A DNA stretch of 64,000 nt from NCBI RefSeq assembly GCF_000478585.1, contig NZ_ARWI01000001.1, positions 2,170,001 through 2,234,000 on the forward strand, given 5' to 3'. This document shows positions 24,666 through 34,684 of this stretch, one piece after another (the first letter of the stretch is position 1; each line of letters starts with the position of its first letter). The notes under the pieces are model-generated. The model saw nothing but the letters and a program-made list of their open reading frames with translations, searched no databases and was not told the DNA's origin. Both the position numbers and the translations under genes were made by a program. Source of the stretch: Thiomicrorhabdus sp. Kp2 (GTDB lineage Bacteria; Pseudomonadota; Gammaproteobacteria; Thiomicrospirales; Thiomicrospiraceae).

Positions 24666-27236
24666 ATGATGGACAAATTTACAACCCAGTTTCAAAGTGT
24701 TTTAGGGCAGGCGCAGTCGGATGCCGTGAGGCACGATAACCAATATATTGAGCCTGTTCATATTTTGTCAGCCTTGATTGATGAGTCAGGTAATTTATTG
24801 CAGTTAGCAAATGTCAATGTGCCCCTGTTAAAACAGACCGTGGCTGAAAAAATCAGCAGTTTGCCAAAAGTGTCTGGTGCAGGAGGTAATGTGCAATTGT
24901 CACAGGCATCAGGTAACGTTTTAAATTTAATGGATAAGCAAGCACAAAAAAATGGAGATGCTTATATTGCAAGCGAACTGTTTTATCCTGCGTTACTGGA
25001 AACCTCAGATTTCGCAGCAACTTTATTGAAAAAAGCGGGTGCAACTTCAGAAGCACTAAATAATGCGATTCAGAATGTACGAGGAGGCGAGAGCGTGCAA
25101 GATCAAAATGCAGAAGAGAATAGACAAGCGCTGGATAAATACACTGTGGATTTAACCGAACGTGCCGAATCAGGCAAGTTAGACCCAGTAATTGGACGTG
25201 ATGATGAAATTCGTCGTGCCGTTCAGGTGCTGCAACGTCGTACAAAAAACAACCCTGTATTAATTGGTGAACCAGGTGTCGGGAAAACCGCCATTGTAGA
25301 AGGTTTGGCGCAACGTATTGTGAATGGCGAAGTGCCTGAAGGTTTAAAAAACAAACGTTTGCTGTCATTAGACTTAGCAGGCCTGCTTGCAGGGGCAAAA
25401 TATCGTGGTGAATTTGAAGAGCGTTTAAAGTCTCTGCTTAAAGATTTAGAGAAGCAAGAGGGCAAAGTCATTCTGTTTATCGATGAGATTCATACTATGG
25501 TCGGTGCGGGTAAGACTGAAGGTTCTATGGATGCGGGCAATATGCTTAAACCTGCTCTGGCTCGTGGTGAGCTTCACTGTATCGGTGCGACCACTTTGGA
25601 TGAGTATCGTGAAAACATTGAAAAAGATGCCGCTTTAGAGCGCCGTTTTCAAAAAGTGATTGTGGATGAGCCAACCGAAGAAGATACCATCGCCATTTTA
25701 CGTGGTTTAAAAGAGCGCTATGAGGTGCATCATGGGGTCGATATCACTGACCCAGCGATTGTTGCGGCGGCTAAATTGTCTCAGCGTTACATTACTGACC
25801 GCCAATTGCCAGATAAGGCAATTGACTTGATTGATGAAGCGGCTTCGCGTATTCGTATGGAAATCGATTCTAAGCCCGAGGTGATGGATAAACTTGATCG
25901 CCGTTTAATTCAGTTAAAAATTGAACAAGTTGCCCTTAAAAAAGAGAAAGATGAAGCCTCTAAAAAACGTTTAGTGATTTTACAAGATGAAATCAAAAAG
26001 CTCGAAAAAGAGTATTCAGATTTAGAAGAGATTTGGAAAAAAGACAAAGCCGCCTTGCAGGGAGCTCAACAATATAAAGAGCAACTTGAAGCTGCACGTA
26101 TTGAGCTAGAAGCCGCAAGGCGTGCGGGTAATCTGGCTAAAATGTCAGAGATTCAATATGGCACTATTCCTGATTTAGAAGCTAAAATTCAAGCGGCTGA
26201 AATGGCCGAGAGTGAGGCTGAAGAGGGCGAAGGTTCACACCTATTAAAAAACAAAGTGACGGAAGATGAGATTGCTGAAGTGGTGGCTCGTTGGACAGGG
26301 ATTCCTGTCTCGCGCATGATGGAAGGTGAGCGCGATAAGTTATTGCGTATGGAAGAAGAACTCTCTAAAAATGTCATTGGACAAGATGAAGCGGTTAAAG
26401 CGGTTTCGGATGCTATTCGTCGTTCAAGAGCAGGCCTGGCAGATCCAAACCGACCCAATGGATCGTTTTTATTCTTAGGGCCAACAGGTGTCGGTAAAAC
26501 AGAGTTAACCAAATCTCTAGCTGACTTCTTATTTGATACCCAAGACGCGATTGTGCGTATTGATATGTCAGAGTTTATGGAGAAACATTCGGTTGCTCGT
26601 TTAGTTGGAGCACCTCCTGGTTATGTGGGTTATGAGCAAGGTGGCTATTTAACTGAAGCGGTTCGTCGTAAACCCTATTCGGTGATTTTATTGGATGAGG
26701 TTGAAAAAGCGCATCCTGATGTCTTCAATATATTATTGCAGGTATTGGATGATGGGCGATTAACGGATGGTCAAGGCCGCACGGTGGACTTTAAAAACAC
26801 GGTGATTGTCATGACCTCCAACTTAGGTTCTCAAGTCATTCAAGAGAAGGCAGGAGTGGCCACCTACGATGAAATGAAAACCGATGTGATGGAAGTGGTT
26901 GGTGGTTACTTTAGACCCGAGTTTGTTAACCGTATTGACGATATTGTGGTGTTCCATCCACTTGGAAAAGAGCAGATTCGCTCTATTGCCAATATTCAGT
27001 TACAGAGTTTACGTGAACGTTTAGCGCAAGCGGATTTAAGTTTAGAGGTAACCGATGGGGTTCTAGATGCGATTGGTGAACAAGGGTTTGACCCAGTATT
27101 TGGTGCTAGACCACTAAAACGTGTTATTCAGCAACGTATTGAAAACCCATTGGCACAAAAAATCCTTAAAGGAGATTACGCCCCTGGATCAACGATACAC
27201 ATTGAGATGCAAGGCGCAGAAATTACCTTTCAGTAA
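24666..27236 (+). CDS. clpB: ATP-dependent disaggregase ClpB
   Basis: 856 residues from the ATG preceded by AAGGAG; a TTG nine bases upstream is too close to that site. It dissolves protein aggregates with DnaK. An N domain ([16 protein letters not shown]) is followed by AAA+ domain 1 (Walker [16 protein letters not shown], Walker [16 protein letters not shown]), the long coiled-coil M domain (about 400-525) that distinguishes ClpB from ClpA and ClpC, and AAA+ domain 2 ([23 protein letters not shown]). There is no ClpP-binding loop, as expected. Two Ala-Gly-Leu sites carry partial palindromes. A strong terminator follows. Confidence 0.97.
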   Translation: MMDKFTTQFQSVLGQAQSDAVRHDNQYIEPVHILSALIDESGNLLQLANVNVPLLKQTVAEKISSLPKVSGAGGNVQLSQASGNVLNLMDKQAQKNGDAYIASELFYPALLETSDFAATLLKKAGATSEALNNAIQNVRGGESVQDQNAEENRQALDKYTVDLTERAESGKLDPVIGRDDEIRRAVQVLQRRTKNNPVLIGEPGVGKTAIVEGLAQRIVNGEVPEGLKNKRLLSLDLAGLLAGAKYRGEFEERLKSLLKDLEKQEGKVILFIDEIHTMVGAGKTEGSMDAGNMLKPALARGELHCIGATTLDEYRENIEKDAALERRFQKVIVDEPTEEDTIAILRGLKERYEVHHGVDITDPAIVAAAKLSQRYITDRQLPDKAIDLIDEAASRIRMEIDSKPEVMDKLDRRLIQLKIEQVALKKEKDEASKKRLVILQDEIKKLEKEYSDLEEIWKKDKAALQGAQQYKEQLEAARIELEAARRAGNLAKMSEIQYGTIPDLEAKIQAAEMAESEAEEGEGSHLLKNKVTEDEIAEVVARWTGIPVSRMMEGERDKLLRMEEELSKNVIGQDEAVKAVSDAIRRSRAGLADPNRPNGSFLFLGPTGVGKTELTKSLADFLFDTQDAIVRIDMSEFMEKHSVARLVGAPPGYVGYEQGGYLTEAVRRKPYSVILLDEVEKAHPDVFNILLQVLDDGRLTDGQGRTVDFKNTVIVMTSNLGSQVIQEKAGVATYDEMKTDVMEVVGGYFRPEFVNRIDDIVVFHPLGKEQIRSIANIQLQSLRERLAQADLSLEVTDGVLDAIGEQGFDPVFGARPLKRVIQQRIENPLAQKILKGDYAPGSTIHIEMQGAEITFQ

Positions 27237-27258
27237 TCCAACTATTTAAGTAAGTCTA

Positions 27259-27299
27259 AAAAACAGCCATGCTCCTTTGGGAGGGTGGCTTTTTTTTAT
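27259..27299 (+). terminator. clpB rho-independent terminator
   Basis: Stem AGCCATGCTCC / GGAGGGTGGCT with a TTTG loop, followed by a run of eight Ts, 30 bp after the clpB stop. Confidence 0.8.
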
Positions 27300-27344
27300 C
27301 TATTAAAAACTATTTTGTTTAGGATTTTAGAAGTGTGCTTTGAA

Positions 27345-27373
27345 CAAAAAAAAGCCCCGCATTAAGCGAGGCG
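27345..27373 (-). terminator. fccB rho-independent terminator
   Basis: On the minus strand GCCTCGC pairs with GCGGGGC around TTAAT and is followed by eight Ts. It closes the fcc transcription unit. Confidence 0.8.
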
Positions 27374-27404
27374 AATTAGAACATTTGTTTAAGTTAATCT
27401 GAGA

Positions 27405-28697
27405 CTAACCAAAAACATCTGCTGTAATATTTTTGAACCAAGAGTGAGCGTATAGTTCTTCACGCTTACGTAGTTCAGCGTCATAAGCGCCTGTAAGACC
27501 ACCAGATCCTTTCACTTTAACGATTTTGCCATCTTCATAAGCATAAACCATGGCCACTGAAATACCGTCTCCTGGGGCAATCACTGAGTAACACGTGTTG
27601 ACCCATGAAGGTTCAACCATTGCCACACCATTTAGTAATGAAGCAACTGCAGCGGCACAAACTTTAGCTTGTGAGTTAGCTGAATAACCCGACTTAGGCA
27701 TAGGTGATGCAACAGATGAGTCACCCACAATGTGAATGTTTTTATGAATCGTTGACTCAAAAGTCTTATGGTCAATTGGACACCAACCTTTATCGTTAGT
27801 TAGGCCAGCATCAAAAGCGATTTTTCCTGCTTTCTGGTTAGGGATAATATTTAAAACATCCGCTTTAAATTCACCTGCACCACAAGTTACCGTTTTAGTT
27901 GCTACGTCTACTTTAGTAACCGTTCCACCTTCAGATTTCTTAATCCACTTAATCAGACTCTTATCTGTACCATAACCATAGTGACGTTTCCAGCCATCCA
28001 TAAATAACCCAAATTTAGAAAACTTCTCTTTAGGGTCAAGTACCACAATCTTAGAATTTGGTTTATGTTCTTTAAGGTAAGAAGCAATTTGCGATATACG
28101 CTCATAAGGCCCAGGAGGGCAACGGAAAGGGTTGTCTGGAGGGCAGATTACAACAGTTCCACCATCTTTCATATCAACTAACTGTTTACGTAACATCTCA
28201 GTTTGAGGACCTGCTTTCCAAGCATGTGGGATTGATGTATTAGCAACATCAGCAGAGTAGCCTTCAATAAGTTCATATTTGAAATCTACACCAGGAGATA
28301 CGATGCAACGATCATAAGCTAAAGATTGACCACCAGCGGTTTTCACTTTTTGACCCGCTGCATCAATGCCTGATACTTTATCAAAGATGACTTTGATACC
28401 TTTTGCCGTTAGGTTTTCATAAGTAAAGTGGATAGAGTCCATTTTACGGTGACCACCAATCACTTCATTACTCATAAAACAGGTGTAGTAATCTTTATTC
28501 GCTTCAACGATAGTTACATCGATGCTTGAATCCATTTTCTTTAGGTATTGCGCGGCCGTTGCACCACCGATACCGCCACCAACGATAACCACTTTTTTGG
28601 AAGCCGCATTAGCAGGAGACCATGCGCTTGAAGCTGCAACACCTACTGCACTCGCAGCAGAAGCTTTTAGAAGTGTTCTTCTTGAAATATTTGTCAT
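27405..28697 (-). CDS. fccB: flavocytochrome c sulfide dehydrogenase, flavoprotein subunit
   Basis: 430 residues. A twin-arginine signal (SRRTLLKASAAS) exports the folded, FAD-loaded protein to the periplasm. With FccA it oxidises sulfide to sulfur or polysulfide and passes electrons to cytochrome c. A Rossmann motif VVIVGGGIGGATAA starts the mature part. Cys73 in YYTCFMSNEV falls at mature residue 42 if cleavage follows ANA, the position of the covalent FAD linkage in the Allochromatium protein; Cys193 and Cys369 match the catalytic disulfide pair. The C-terminal FCSD dimerisation segment is present. fccA lies 11 bp upstream, in one operon. Confidence 0.95.
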   Translation of the reverse strand: MTNISRRTLLKASAASAVGVAASSAWSPANAASKKVVIVGGGIGGATAAQYLKKMDSSIDVTIVEANKDYYTCFMSNEVIGGHRKMDSIHFTYENLTAKGIKVIFDKVSGIDAAGQKVKTAGGQSLAYDRCIVSPGVDFKYELIEGYSADVANTSIPHAWKAGPQTEMLRKQLVDMKDGGTVVICPPDNPFRCPPGPYERISQIASYLKEHKPNSKIVVLDPKEKFSKFGLFMDGWKRHYGYGTDKSLIKWIKKSEGGTVTKVDVATKTVTCGAGEFKADVLNIIPNQKAGKIAFDAGLTNDKGWCPIDHKTFESTIHKNIHIVGDSSVASPMPKSGYSANSQAKVCAAAVASLLNGVAMVEPSWVNTCYSVIAPGDGISVAMVYAYEDGKIVKVKGSGGLTGAYDAELRKREELYAHSWFKNITADVFG

Positions 28698-28708
28698 GTT
28701 CTTTCCCC

Positions 28709-29299
28709 TTACTTGCTTGAGTAGAATTCAATAAGTTCATCTACACCGGCTTGACCGTGTTTTTCATACATAGCTTTTAGCTTTTTAGCCATCTTTTTAG
28801 GGGCTTCACGATTACCTGAAGTAAAGTCATGTAAATTATATTGTAGGTATGGTTTCCATTGTCCAGCTAGGATTCCAGCATCATCTTCTGATAAAGAACC
28901 ACCTTCAGAGTGGCATTTTTCACAATATTTATCATGAAGTTTGGCGCCTTTAGTTGAAAGCTTAGCGTCAGCTTGCTGTGGTGCAGAAGCAAATTTTTGC
29001 TTAGCAAAATAGTCTGCCATTGCTTCAATATCTTCTTCTGAATACCCTTTAGCAATTCGCATCATGATTGTTGATGGACGATCACCAGCGGCGTATGCAT
29101 TCATGGATTCGGTAAAGTAATCTTTTGAAATACCCGCAATACTAGGTGTTGCAGGCCCGTGGCTTACACCGTTAGGTCCATGACAGCCAACACAGGTATT
29201 TGCAAGCATTGTTCCACGGTCCATGCCTGCAAATGCAGTGCTTGAAGCTAGCATTGAACCTGCTAAAACGGCTCCTGCAATAATTTTAGCTTTCTTCAT
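28709..29299 (-). CDS. fccA: flavocytochrome c sulfide dehydrogenase, dihaem cytochrome subunit
   Basis: 196 residues with a Sec signal peptide (cleavage near AFAG, residue 24). Two class I cytochrome c domains carry haem motifs CVGCH (36-40) and CEKCH (126-130), each with a likely distal Met (residues in the ESMNAYA and KAMYEKH regions are candidates). It is the electron-accepting partner of FccB in the periplasm. A very strong GAGGAGGAG ribosome-binding site precedes the ATG. The haems would be attached by the Ccm proteins encoded just upstream on the same strand. Confidence 0.93.
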   Translation of the reverse strand: MKKAKIIAGAVLAGSMLASSTAFAGMDRGTMLANTCVGCHGPNGVSHGPATPSIAGISKDYFTESMNAYAAGDRPSTIMMRIAKGYSEEDIEAMADYFAKQKFASAPQQADAKLSTKGAKLHDKYCEKCHSEGGSLSEDDAGILAGQWKPYLQYNLHDFTSGNREAPKKMAKKLKAMYEKHGQAGVDELIEFYSSK

Positions 29300-29327
29300 A
29301 ATACTCCTCCTCAGAAGTGTTTAATTT

Positions 29328-29341
29328 CCAGTTATAACTGG
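29328..29341. promoter_or_regulatory. 14-bp palindrome upstream of fccA
   Basis: Perfect palindrome CCAGTTATAACTGG between the tetrahaem cytochrome gene and fccA, 29 bp before the fccA start. The centre TTATAAC resembles a -10 box, and its position suits a repressor or activator site. A few palindromes this long are expected by chance in 64 kb. Confidence 0.35.
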
Positions 29342-29397
29342 TTCTAGTTACTACTCATGGTGACAACTTTGTCCAGAAGTTATCACTAAGTATAGGG

Positions 29398-30006
29398 TTA
29401 ACGTTTTGGTAACAGCTCGCCAACCAAACCGTCACGATATTTTTCTTCAATTTCTTCTGGTTCGTCAGGCTCGGTGTGTGCGATTCCTTTATGACAATCG
29501 ATACAAGTTTGTCCTTTTGTCATGGCTCTTGGATGTTTATTAGCGGCTTGTTTACCTTGTTCTTCGGTATCCATCGCTATAAATGAGTGGCAAGTTCTAC
29601 ACTCTCTTGAGTCTGAATCCTGCATTTTTTTCCAAACCGAAGAAGCCATATCCCAACGGTGTTTGTCGTAGTGTTCTAAATACTTTTCTTGATTGGCTTT
29701 TAGTTCATCACTTACGGCAAAGTCACCCAGAAATTCATGGTAAACATCTTTAGCGGCAAATAATTTAGCTTGGATTTTTGGTAAAAATTCTTTAGGTACA
29801 TGGCAGTCTGCACATTCGGCACGAACACCAGAAGCGTTTTTATAGTGAATGGTTTCTTTATATTCTTCTAGATTGACGGTCATGCTATGACATGAAGTAC
29901 AAAATTCGGTGGTATTGGTATAAGAAAAGAAGGCATTCATGGCGCCGAATGAGGCAAAACCTAGTAGGAAGATAATAATGAATAGCCCAGTTTTTTTTGT
30001 GAACAT
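29398..30006 (-). CDS. NapC/NirT-family membrane-anchored tetrahaem cytochrome c
   Basis: 202 residues. One N-terminal membrane helix (residues about 7-28) anchors a periplasmic domain with four haem motifs: CTSCH (36-40), CADCH (65-69), CRTCH (136-140) and CIDCH (168-172). This is the NapC/NirT family, which normally takes electrons from quinol and hands them to periplasmic reductases. No nap or nir reductase gene lies near; instead fccAB follows 98 bp later on the same strand, so it may link sulfide oxidation to the quinone pool, or serve another partner encoded elsewhere. Partner is inferred from position only. Confidence 0.88.
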   Translation of the reverse strand: MFTKKTGLFIIIFLLGFASFGAMNAFFSYTNTTEFCTSCHSMTVNLEEYKETIHYKNASGVRAECADCHVPKEFLPKIQAKLFAAKDVYHEFLGDFAVSDELKANQEKYLEHYDKHRWDMASSVWKKMQDSDSRECRTCHSFIAMDTEEQGKQAANKHPRAMTKGQTCIDCHKGIAHTEPDEPEEIEEKYRDGLVGELLPKR

Positions 30007-30186
30007 ATTTTGCTTTCTTTAATCTATATCCCACTCTTCATTGAGTAGGAAAATGGTTGTTTTATTAACCTAACTTTTGAATCAGGTCTTAATTGAGTCG
30101 AAGCAATGATAGGTAAAAACAATTATGGGGTAAAGAAAAGAAATTTAATGGGTTATAGGCCTGTCTTATACAATAAAATACTTATA

Positions 30187-31242
30187 TTAGAATTTTATTA
30201 TGAGATTTAATTCCCCATTATTTTGAGTTTTAAGTTCTTTTTGGTACAAAATATTTTGACTGTTTGCATCACCTTGACTGATTTTTACGCCCAGAATCAA
30301 TGAGTTGAATTGTTTTAAAGTACGATTGGGGATGAGCTCATCTGCTTGACTTAGTACCACAGTATTTGGAAGGTTTTGCCCTTTAAGTCGTTTAGCCGCA
30401 ATTGGCATTGGCATACCTTGCGGCTGTTTTGCGTAAATAAAAACAGTTGCATTGGCTATTTTTTGTTTAGTTTGTGTGTCTATTTCAAAGGTGATTTTTA
30501 TTCCATCTTCAGTATTTTGATGATGGGGATGGATGTTTTGGTTTGTTTGGCTGGTTAATTTAGCCTCTTCTTCATCTCGTTTTTTGTTTATCAATTTATC
30601 TGTTTGCCCTTCTAGGCTAGCAAGCATTATTTGCACTTCGTTTTTATCCTTAGAGTTATTAGGAAGTTGCTGATATAAGGCTTGCCAATAGGTTTTTGCT
30701 AGTCCTGGATTGCCTTGTTGTTTTTCAGCCATGCCAAGTAGCCACAAGGTCATTTGGTTTTCAGGGGCAATAGAATAGGCTTTTAGGAGTAATTGATAAG
30801 GGCGTTCATTCAGCGAATTTGATTGGTGTGTCGCAATAGCATTCGCCAGAGGTAATAAAGCATTGAGGTTATTTGGTTGTAGAGCTAATGCCTTTTCAAA
30901 GGCGTGAATCGCTTTATTATGCTCTTCTGTCACACTGTAAGAACGACCAAGCAGTAACCAACCATCAAAATCGTTTGGTTTTTGTTTAAGTTTTGTTTCG
31001 AGCTTATCCACCAATGTTTGCATGGGAGCGGGGGCTTGCTTGCTTGCCACCTCTGCAAATTGAGGTGTGCCTAAAGCAAAATAAGTGGTTATTGAAAAGA
31101 TGGGAATAAATAGGCCAATAGCGATTAGGCTTTTTTGGGTGATTTTGTCTTTATTACCCCCACTTTTTTTCGCTAGAGGTATAAGTAAGAGGAGTAGGGA
31201 AATGATCAATAATAGGGCTAAACCCATGCTGAGCGTTGTCAT
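30187..31242 (-). CDS. ccmI: cytochrome c maturation protein CcmI (CycH-like TPR protein)
   Basis: 351 residues. Two N-terminal membrane segments (about 5-25 and 38-57) flank a short loop, and a periplasmic TPR region (about 90-200, with FDGWLLLGRSYSVTEEHNKA and similar repeats) should hold apocytochrome c for haem attachment. The C-terminal part (KITFEIDTQTKQKIANATVF) forms the second, CycH-type domain. It overlaps no gene but lies 4 bp after ccmH, ending the ccm operon. Confidence 0.88.
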   Translation of the reverse strand: MTTLSMGLALLLIISLLLLLIPLAKKSGGNKDKITQKSLIAIGLFIPIFSITTYFALGTPQFAEVASKQAPAPMQTLVDKLETKLKQKPNDFDGWLLLGRSYSVTEEHNKAIHAFEKALALQPNNLNALLPLANAIATHQSNSLNERPYQLLLKAYSIAPENQMTLWLLGMAEKQQGNPGLAKTYWQALYQQLPNNSKDKNEVQIMLASLEGQTDKLINKKRDEEEAKLTSQTNQNIHPHHQNTEDGIKITFEIDTQTKQKIANATVFIYAKQPQGMPMPIAAKRLKGQNLPNTVVLSQADELIPNRTLKQFNSLILGVKISQGDANSQNILYQKELKTQNNGELNLIIKF

Positions 31243-31246
31243 AAAT

Positions 31247-31684
31247 TTATTCTGCTTTATTGTCTTTTATTGATTGATTGGAGCGTTTGACTGTTTTTAT
31301 TAACCACCAAAAACCCAGCAGTAAAAACAGGAACGGGCCTGCCCAAAGTAGGTAGGTTTGGTTTTTTACGGGCGGCTTATACAGTACAAAATCACCGTAT
31401 CGACTGACCATATATTCCACCACTTCATCTCGGTTTTGGTTATTGGTAACCAGCATGCTATGTACCTGTTTTCTAAGGTCTTGAGCAAGCTCTGCATTTG
31501 AATCGGCCAGGTTTTGATTTTGGCAAACCAAACAACGCAGTTCATCAATTAATTGCTGGTAGTCTTGTTCTTGCTGAACAGAATGAAACGTGTATGTTTC
31601 AATCGCAGCATAACTAGGTATCGCCACGAGTAAGTAAAGAATAGTGGCCAGCGTTATGTGTAATGATTTTTGTAAAATATTCAT
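31247..31684 (-). CDS. ccmH: cytochrome c maturation thiol-disulfide protein CcmH
   Basis: 145 residues with a signal peptide, a periplasmic domain carrying the redox motif LRCLVCQNQNLADSNAEL (Cys pair CLVC), and a C-terminal membrane anchor (about 105-125). It keeps the CXXCH cysteines of apocytochromes reduced. This is the short CcmH, lacking the TPR part of the E. coli fusion, which is here the separate ccmI. Spacing to ccmG is 17 bp. Confidence 0.95.
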   Translation of the reverse strand: MNILQKSLHITLATILYLLVAIPSYAAIETYTFHSVQQEQDYQQLIDELRCLVCQNQNLADSNAELAQDLRKQVHSMLVTNNQNRDEVVEYMVSRYGDFVLYKPPVKNQTYLLWAGPFLFLLLGFWWLIKTVKRSNQSIKDNKAE

Positions 31685-31701
31685 TTATTGGGTCTCTGTG
31701 C

Positions 31702-32241
31702 TTAATCGCCAGTAGTCATTTTATTTTCTAGCTTTTTAAGTAAGGGGATTAACTCTTTATTTATCTGTTGTTGAGTGAGAGGCCCTGTAAATTTATGGCG
31801 AATAATGCCTTGTTGATCGATTACAAAGGTTTCAGGTACCCCATATACGCCCCAGTCGATGCCTGCCTGTCCATTGGTGTCTTGAACCACAAAAGTGTAT
31901 GGGTTACCTAAGGCTCTTAGCCAAGCTTTGGCTTCATTAGGTGTGTCTTTATAGTTAAGGCCTACAATGGTTGTAGGGTGTTTATTTGCAAAGGCCATTA
32001 AATTTTGATGCTCTTGTTTACAAGAGACACACCAAGAAGCCCAAATATTCAAGATCCAAGGTTGCCCTGCTAGCTGTTTAGCGGTAAGGCTTTGATGAGA
32101 AAAAAGCCTGGGTAAATCAAACTGCGCCGCAGGCTTGCCAATTAATGGCGAGGGAACACTCTTGGGGTCTAAGGTTAAACCAATCGCCAAAATAACTACC
32201 AGGCCTGCAAACAATGAGAGGGGAATCATCTGTTTTTTCAT
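31702..32241 (-). CDS. ccmG: cytochrome c maturation thioredoxin CcmG (DsbE)
   Basis: 179 residues. An N-terminal signal anchor precedes a periplasmic thioredoxin-like domain with active site WASWCVSCKQEH and the family's acidic GNPYTFVVQDTNGQAG stretch. It reduces CcmH and apocytochrome disulfides, fed by DsbD, whose gene lies at 46-48 kb. Its ATG overlaps the ccmF stop (ATGA). A partial palindrome is encoded at Ala-Gly-Leu-Val in the anchor. Confidence 0.95.
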   Translation of the reverse strand: MKKQMIPLSLFAGLVVILAIGLTLDPKSVPSPLIGKPAAQFDLPRLFSHQSLTAKQLAGQPWILNIWASWCVSCKQEHQNLMAFANKHPTTIVGLNYKDTPNEAKAWLRALGNPYTFVVQDTNGQAGIDWGVYGVPETFVIDQQGIIRHKFTGPLTQQQINKELIPLLKKLENKMTTGD

Positions 32242-34163
32242 TGGACGAACTCTTTATTGAGGGCATTACGTCTTTTCAATAACGTCATGATGCCTCCCAA
32301 TGCCATCAAAATAGCCCCTAACCAAATCCAGCGAATAAAGGGTTTATATTGAATGCGAATACTCCAGGCCTGGTCATCCAACTTCTCACCCAAGGCGACA
32401 AACAAGTCACGTGACAATTGGGCATCAATTCCAGCCTCTGTCATGGGCATGGCTTGGCTCATATAGGTACGTTTTTGTGGATGCAGTTCGGTTAAAAATT
32501 GATTATTTTCATAGACTTTAATGAGCCCTTCAGAGGCTAAATAGTTTTGGATTTGTTTTTGTTGGACACCTTTAAATTCAAAACGATATTGGTTGATTTG
32601 GTAACTTTGTCCAGGTTCGAGTCTTACATCTTTTTCAATAGAATAAATGGAGGTGATGGTAATTCCTGTTAAAGTCACAGCAAAACCGATGTGTGCCATA
32701 ACAGAACCGATTGTTTGAAAACTCGGTTTTACCAGGCCTGGTGAATTTGCTTTTAACAGGTAATGTAATGCGCTAAAAGCAATCCAGCTACTCATTAATA
32801 ATCCAATAACGGCTAATCCATTAAAATCGGGAAGCAGTAATAACGGCACTAAAAAAGCTACCAGTAAACTGCTGATTGCGGGAAGCCATAATCGTTGTAG
32901 TAAGCGTTTTGAACTGTCTTCACGCCAAAAGCTCGCAAAACCTAACCCCATAAAAATGGCTAAGGGGATAGTGAGGGGCAGCATGACCGAATTAAAATAA
33001 GGTGCGCCAACCGACAGTTTAGCAATTCCTAAGGCATCTAAAATAAGCGGGTACAGCGTACCAAGTAGAACCGTTGCCATCATGGCCATAAGAATGACGT
33101 TATTAAGCAACAGCAGAGTGTCTTTAGAGAGTAATTTAAACGCTTTAGTTTGAGTAACTTTATGAGCATGGCTCGCATATAACGAGAGTGATGCGCCGAC
33201 CACAATCACCAAGAAGATTAATATAAATACGCCACGCGAAGGGTCAGTAGTGAAAGCATGTACCGATGTGAGTACCCCAGAGCGTACTAAAAACGTACCT
33301 AATAGACTCAACGAAAAAGCCAAAATGGCCAACAGTAATGTCCAAGATTGAAATGTACCACGTGTGGCGGTAATGCTTAAAGAGTGAATCAGTGCCGTGG
33401 CTACAATCCAGGGGAGTAATGAAGCGTTTTCAACAGGATCCCAAAACCACCAGCCACCCCAGCCAAGTTCGTAATAGGCCCACCAGCTTCCTAAGGCGAT
33501 ACCGATGGTTAAGAATGCCCAAGCGATAATGGTCCAACTTTTAGCCCAACGCGCCCAGGTGAGTTCAAATTTGCCTTCAAGTAATACCGCCACCGCAAAG
33601 GCAAATGCAACGGCCATACCCACATAGCCCATATAGAGAACAGGAGGGTGAATGGCTAAACCGATATCTTGCAATAAAGGGTTTAAACTACGCCCTTCGT
33701 TTGGAATTTCAATTAAGCGTTCAAATGGATTAGAGGTCAAAAGTATAAAGAAAATAAATCCAATGGCCACCATGCCTAACACACTGAGCATTTTGCTATT
33801 GAGTGAGTCTGGCAGTGAGCGATTAAATAAACTAACGGCAAAGGTCCAGCCACTGAGTATGAGCGCCCATAATAATAAAGAGCCTTCATGCGCACCCCAA
33901 GTGGCCGAGATTTTAAAAATCAGTGGCAATTGCGTGTTTGAGTTGCTCGCAACATACTTGATGGAGAAGTCATCAACAATGAATCCATACAATAAACAAG
34001 CAAAAGAGATGGCTAAAAACAGAAACTGGCCAAGGGTAGCAGGCCTGGTAAGTTGCATTAAAGCCGAGTGTTTTTGGTAGCTTCCATAGAGAGGTGCAAC
34101 GGCTAAAACAAATGAGAAGGCAAGGGCAAGAATAAGAGAAAAAAGGCCAATTTCAGGAATCAT
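32238..34163 (-). CDS. ccmF: haem lyase subunit CcmF
   Basis: 641 residues, about 15 membrane segments. It forms the holocytochrome c synthase with CcmH and CcmI, moving haem from CcmE to apocytochromes. The WWD motif WGGWWFWDPVENASLLPW (residues about 235-252) and conserved histidines in AIHPP and TWGAHEGS are present. Start and stop overlap ccmE and ccmG by ATGA, indicating coupled translation. The gene holds one perfect palindrome and two partial ones (near 32363 and 34041). Confidence 0.96.
   Translation of the reverse strand: MIPEIGLFSLILALAFSFVLAVAPLYGSYQKHSALMQLTRPATLGQFLFLAISFACLLYGFIVDDFSIKYVASNSNTQLPLIFKISATWGAHEGSLLLWALILSGWTFAVSLFNRSLPDSLNSKMLSVLGMVAIGFIFFILLTSNPFERLIEIPNEGRSLNPLLQDIGLAIHPPVLYMGYVGMAVAFAFAVAVLLEGKFELTWARWAKSWTIIAWAFLTIGIALGSWWAYYELGWGGWWFWDPVENASLLPWIVATALIHSLSITATRGTFQSWTLLLAILAFSLSLLGTFLVRSGVLTSVHAFTTDPSRGVFILIFLVIVVGASLSLYASHAHKVTQTKAFKLLSKDTLLLLNNVILMAMMATVLLGTLYPLILDALGIAKLSVGAPYFNSVMLPLTIPLAIFMGLGFASFWREDSSKRLLQRLWLPAISSLLVAFLVPLLLLPDFNGLAVIGLLMSSWIAFSALHYLLKANSPGLVKPSFQTIGSVMAHIGFAVTLTGITITSIYSIEKDVRLEPGQSYQINQYRFEFKGVQQKQIQNYLASEGLIKVYENNQFLTELHPQKRTYMSQAMPMTEAGIDAQLSRDLFVALGEKLDDQAWSIRIQYKPFIRWIWLGAILMALGGIMTLLKRRNALNKEFVQ
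32731..32742. repeat. ACCAGGCCTGGT palindrome, copy 10 (inside ccmF)
   Basis: Perfect copy in coding sequence, read on the minus strand as Ser-Pro-Gly-Leu-Val. Confidence 0.9.
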
Positions 34164-34633
34164 TCAATCACCCCTTTCTCTGTTGCCAGAGAGTCAGCAA
34201 TCTCTTTCTCTTGGGCTTTTGCCAAAGAGTCTGCGACCTCAGGCGGCATATAATTTTCATCATGTTTTGCTAGCACTTCGCTGGCGATGAATGCGCCTTG
34301 TGGGTTTAGGTGACCCTTGGCAATAATGCCTTGGCCTTCTCTAAAGAGGTCGGGCAAAATCCCAGTATATTTCACCTCAATATTGTTGAGCGTATCTGTC
34401 AGTTGAAAGCGAACCGTTAAACTTTTGGGTTCTCTTATTACGCTGTTGTTGACGACCAGACCGCCTAGTCTAAAGTCGCGGTCTAAAGGGGCTTTACCTT
34501 GTTTTACTTCGCTAGTAGAAAAGAAAAACATCATATTTTGACTAAAGGCTTGCACAATTAAAGCGGTGGCAATACTGACGCCTAGCACTAAGAGTAACAC
34601 CATATACAATCGTTTTTTTCTTACTGGGCTCAT
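34160..34633 (-). CDS. ccmE: haem chaperone CcmE
   Basis: 157 residues, with a single N-terminal membrane anchor (about 10-30) and a periplasmic OB-fold domain. VLAKHDENYMPPEV holds the histidine that binds haem covalently; RLGGLVV and FREGQGIIAKG are conserved beta strands. It carries haem from CcmC to CcmF. It is followed by ccmF with an ATGA overlap. Confidence 0.95.
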   Translation of the reverse strand: MSPVRKKRLYMVLLLVLGVSIATALIVQAFSQNMMFFFSTSEVKQGKAPLDRDFRLGGLVVNNSVIREPKSLTVRFQLTDTLNNIEVKYTGILPDLFREGQGIIAKGHLNPQGAFIASEVLAKHDENYMPPEVADSLAKAQEKEIADSLATEKGVIE

Positions 34634-34684
34634 AGGTATTGGTTTCTTCTATTAATGGGTTTATGACTTGAAAGTACAAGTGCT

